A stretch of DNA of 16,376 nucleotides from Rickettsiales bacterium. Lineage in GTDB: Bacteria > Pseudomonadota > Alphaproteobacteria > Rickettsiales > Anaplasmataceae. Under the pieces are notes generated by a model. That model searched no databases. It saw only the letters and a list, made by a program, of their open reading frames with translations, and was not told where the DNA came from. The translations under genes were made by a program, and so were the position numbers. How positions within the stretch are numbered: the first letter of the stretch is position 1; each line of letters starts with the position of its first letter. The stretch is from NCBI GenBank assembly GCA_031266615.1, contig JAISAR010000110.1:1-16376 (forward strand), given 5' to 3'. Of this stretch, positions 14,362 through 16,376 are shown one piece after another.

Positions 14362-14463
14362 AGCTTATCTTAATGGTGATAGATTTCTTGCATTATGGTA
14401 AGAAATTTCAGAGAGCAGGCTATGCAAGAGATCTAATGATGTGGTAAATGCCATTTAAGTAGC

Positions 14464-14493
14464 TTGACACTGGAATCCAGTTTTCTTTACAAT
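14464..14493 (+). promoter_or_regulatory. Candidate era promoter inside a dispersed repeat
   Basis: TTGACA (perfect, 14464-14469), an 18-bp spacer and TACAAT (5 of 6, 14488-14493) lie directly before the era GTG at 14501, so transcription would start at or within a few nt of the start codon. The -35 and spacer coincide with a repeat fragment containing CTGGA-A-TCCAG (14470-14480), kin to the repeat at 1-20. Confidence 0.5.
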
Positions 14494-14500
14494 CCCCTTC

Positions 14501-15385
14501 GTGAAAGAACAAAAATGCTTATTTGTCACCATAGCCGGTTTACCAAATGCTGGGAAGTCTACGCTGATTAACAGCATTGTAGGTAAGAAGATTGCAATTG
14601 TTACTCCCAAAGTGCAGACAACGAGGACACAAATAAGGGGTATTGCAATACGCGATGACACACAAATTATTTTTACTGATTCTCCGGGGATATTTTCGGC
14701 AGAAACGAAACTTGAGAAAACTCTAGTCAAATCTGCATGGTCAGCAATCAAGGGTGATGACATCACTTTGTTGCTGGTTGATGCGAGCAATTATTTAAAA
14801 AATATAGAGAGAATCAAAACTATATTTGCGCGGTTGCAGCGCACAAAAGGCAGATGCATTTTGGTTATCAATAAGATTGATCTGGTAAAAAAACCTGAGT
14901 TAAAGATGGCGTATGAACATCTGAATTTGCTTTATAGGTTTGAAAGGATTTTTACAACATCAGCATTAAAAAGTGATGGACTTTCTGATTTGATGAATTA
15001 TTTATCTGAAGTTGCGCCAGTGAGTCCTTGGTTTTATAGAGAAGATCAAATAACCGATTCCTCGACGAATTTTTTATCAGCGGAAATTACAAGGGAAAAA
15101 TTATTCTTGAATTTGCGTGAAGAATTGCCATATTCTACAGCTGTCATAACTGAACAAATTCAGGAGAAAAAAGATAAGAGTTTAATCATAAAACAGGTCA
15201 TATTTGTGCTGAGGGATAGTCATAAGAAAATAGTGCTAGGAAAAGATGGTAGTAATATTAAAAAAATTGGCATCGAGGCACGTGTTGAGCTGGAGAAATT
15301 GTTTGAGTGTAAAGTTCACCTGTTTTTATTCGTGAAAGTGCGGCATTGGACTGACCGTCCTGAGGAGTATATAAGCAATGCTTAA
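14501..15385 (+). CDS. era: GTPase Era
   Basis: This 294-residue protein is Era, a GTPase that binds the 3' end of 16S rRNA and helps mature the 30S subunit. G1 is GLPNAGKS (13-20), G2 lies in QTTRTQIRG (39-47), G3 is DSPG (60-63), G4 is NKID (124-127) and G5 is TSAL (153-156). The C-terminal KH domain shows KKIVLGKDGSNIKKIG (242-257) with its GxxG loop. Length is normal. The start is GTG 14501: an in-frame TGA at 14465 leaves no alternative, and the stretch before the GTG is pyrimidine-rich with no Shine-Dalgarno. The last 8 nt overlap the exonuclease gene, so the two are likely co-translated. Confidence 0.97.
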   Translation: MKEQKCLFVTIAGLPNAGKSTLINSIVGKKIAIVTPKVQTTRTQIRGIAIRDDTQIIFTDSPGIFSAETKLEKTLVKSAWSAIKGDDITLLLVDASNYLKNIERIKTIFARLQRTKGRCILVINKIDLVKKPELKMAYEHLNLLYRFERIFTTSALKSDGLSDLMNYLSEVAPVSPWFYREDQITDSSTNFLSAEITREKLFLNLREELPYSTAVITEQIQEKKDKSLIIKQVIFVLRDSHKKIVLGKDGSNIKKIGIEARVELEKLFECKVHLFLFVKVRHWTDRPEEYISNA

Positions 15386-16196
15386 TTCTTTATTGGTATT
15401 TGATATTGAGACTATACCAGATGTAAACTCCTGCAAAAATTTACTCAATATTTGTGATGATAGCAGTGTAGAAGAGAAAAGAGACGCGTTAACAAAATAT
15501 CACCTCGAGATAACAAACGGACAAAACCCTTTTCTTCGTCAACCTTTCCACCAAATTGTAGTTATCAGTTTTTTACTCTGCAATATAAGCTGCAGAAATG
15601 GTTATGAGGTGTTCACACTACAGGAAATTAGGTCTGGCGGCACACTAAATTCTAGTGAAAAAGAGCTAGTGAAGGGATTTTTCAATTATATGTCGGAAAA
15701 AAGACCGAGGTTAGTTTCATTTAATGGGCGCACTTTTGATATACCAGTGCTGAAATACCGTGCTATGGTTCATGGTATTCAAGCAGAATATTTTCATAAA
15801 GCTGGTGATAAGTGGAATAGCTATAATCAAAGATACAGTAGTGATTGGCATTGCGATTTACTTGAATCCCTCTCTGATTTTGGAGCCTCTGCAAGAGTAA
15901 AAATGAACGAAGTTTGTGCAGCGCTTAATCTTCCTGGTAAAATTGGGGTTGATGGGTCGCAAGTTATGGGTTTATACGATAGCGGCGAGATGCAAGAGAT
16001 TCGAGAATACTGTGAAACAGACGTAATTAACACTTACTTAATTTACTTGAGATTTGTGCACCATCAAGGAAGGATCACTACTGAAAGCTACAACAAAAGT
16101 GTGGAAGAGCTACTTTTAGAATGCGAAAAAAAAGCACATCTGAAAAATTTTAAAGAAGAATGGGAAGCAACTTGTGGCGGAAAGTTTTATATTTGA
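15378..16196 (+). CDS. Predicted 3'-5' exonuclease related to the PolB exonuclease domain
   Basis: This 272-residue stand-alone DEDDy-type nuclease (DNA_pol_B_exo2 family) has no polymerase domain. Exo I is FDIET (Asp9, Glu11). Exo II lies in SFNGRTFDIPVL (Asp121). Exo III is YCETDVINTY (Tyr211, Asp215). All four acidic residues and the tyrosine are present, so it should be active on DNA or RNA 3' ends; the biological substrate is unknown. The family is widespread in alphaproteobacteria. ATG 15378 sits inside the end of era, an 8-nt overlap. A repeat begins 10 bp after its stop, and a minus-strand terminase frame runs into its 3' end. Confidence 0.92.
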   Translation: MLNSLLVFDIETIPDVNSCKNLLNICDDSSVEEKRDALTKYHLEITNGQNPFLRQPFHQIVVISFLLCNISCRNGYEVFTLQEIRSGGTLNSSEKELVKGFFNYMSEKRPRLVSFNGRTFDIPVLKYRAMVHGIQAEYFHKAGDKWNSYNQRYSSDWHCDLLESLSDFGASARVKMNEVCAALNLPGKIGVDGSQVMGLYDSGEMQEIREYCETDVINTYLIYLRFVHHQGRITTESYNKSVEELLLECEKKAHLKNFKEEWEATCGGKFYI

Positions 16197-16376
16197 ATCT
16201 AGAGGACTGGAATGACATCAAAGGGGCTACTCGGATGACATCCTCCTGGCAGGCTCGAATCACAATGTTCGTATAGCTGCAACCCTGGAGGCTCATCCAC
16301 TGCAGATATTGCACGGTGCTGTCGACTTGGTCGTTGTGATGTGCTTCTGGGAACATTAAAATCTCATACTCAAAGT
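16150..16376 (-). CDS. Terminase large subunit, C-terminal part, with repeat-derived tail (partial)
   Basis: The frame is open to the window edge on its 5' side. Reading from that edge it gives FEYEILMFPEAHHNDQVDS, then TVQYLQWM. This matches the end of the nuclease domain of phage/GTA large terminases, where FP-x(2)-H-[DN]DQVDS ends with a metal-binding Asp. Downstream of about 16240 the codons come from the dispersed repeat (16207-16239) and then from the antisense of the exonuclease gene, so the last 25-30 residues are probably not native. The native stop may have been lost by repeat insertion. Whether the upstream part is intact lies outside the window. Large terminases package DNA into phage or GTA heads; here a relic is as likely as a working gene. 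Confidence 0.68.
   Translation of the reverse strand, partial: FEYEILMFPEAHHNDQVDSTVQYLQWMSLQGCSYTNIVIRACQEDVIRVAPLMSFQSSRFKYKTFRHKLLPILL
16207..16239. repeat. Dispersed repeat, copy matching 158-190
   Basis: CTGGAATGACA, GGGCTACT and GGATGAC are shared in order with 158-190, 29 of 33 positions identical and in the same orientation. It separates the exonuclease stop from the terminase fragment. Confidence 0.65.

Noticed and set aside
14205..14380. CRISPR array
   Set aside because: There are only two and a half units with a 6-bp gap between them and no variable spacers; cas genes are absent.

Overview
The window looks like a piece of a Wolbachia chromosome (Rickettsiales, Anaplasmataceae). 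It is AT-rich. Short palindromic repeats of the 'CTGGAATCCAG' / 'CCAGTG...CACTGG' type, common in Wolbachia, lie between genes. The gene set also fits an obligate intracellular alphaproteobacterium: porin-like surface proteins with a terminal Phe, a class 3 lipase, a Fic protein, a solitary tailed-phage or gene-transfer-agent (GTA) protein, Era, and a PolB-type exonuclease. The genus is inferred from style and content; no database was searched.

Layout. 1-227 is repeat DNA. 228-938 (-) is a class II aldolase/adducin-fold protein. 1178-1828 (+) is a small P-loop kinase-like protein that ends stop-to-stop against a minus-strand cluster: tsaB, a DAACS-type symporter, a 391-residue porin and a PAS plus degenerate-GGDEF protein (1829-5713). 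5714-6027 is non-coding and carries repeat remnants and a strong hairpin. 6028-7347 (-) is a cytosolic-type class 3 lipase with a near-consensus promoter. It diverges from an 833-residue porin-like surface protein (7725-10226, +) that has a Lys-rich segment and a very large loop insertion. A hairpin terminator follows. Next comes a ParD/RelE-type toxin-antitoxin pair whose consensus promoter overlaps a 24-bp palindrome, then a DUF2163/BR0599 phage-GTA tail protein, then tRNA-Ser(GGA).

The right third starts with a PyrK-like NAD/Fe-S protein that lacks its FAD domain and overlaps 5-formyltetrahydrofolate cyclo-ligase. That gene converges on a class II Fic protein with a C-terminal winged helix. 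Upstream of fic is a 72-bp-period array built from eight copies of GAAAATAA in both orientations. era and a PolB-like 3'-5' exonuclease form an overlapping pair. era has no Shine-Dalgarno sequence and may be driven by a repeat-derived promoter. The window ends in the C-terminal part of a phage/GTA-like terminase large subunit on the minus strand, which reads into a repeat.

How the parts relate. tsaB (t6A tRNA modification), Era (ribosome assembly), folate cyclo-ligase and tRNA-Ser are housekeeping. The two porins, the symporter, the lipase and the Fic protein are candidates for the host interface. The DUF2163 and terminase genes look like dispersed pieces of an old GTA or prophage. No complete new multi-gene system is evident. 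The most unusual items are the fic upstream array, the domain-less PyrK-like protein, the loop-expanded porin and the repeat-tailed terminase.
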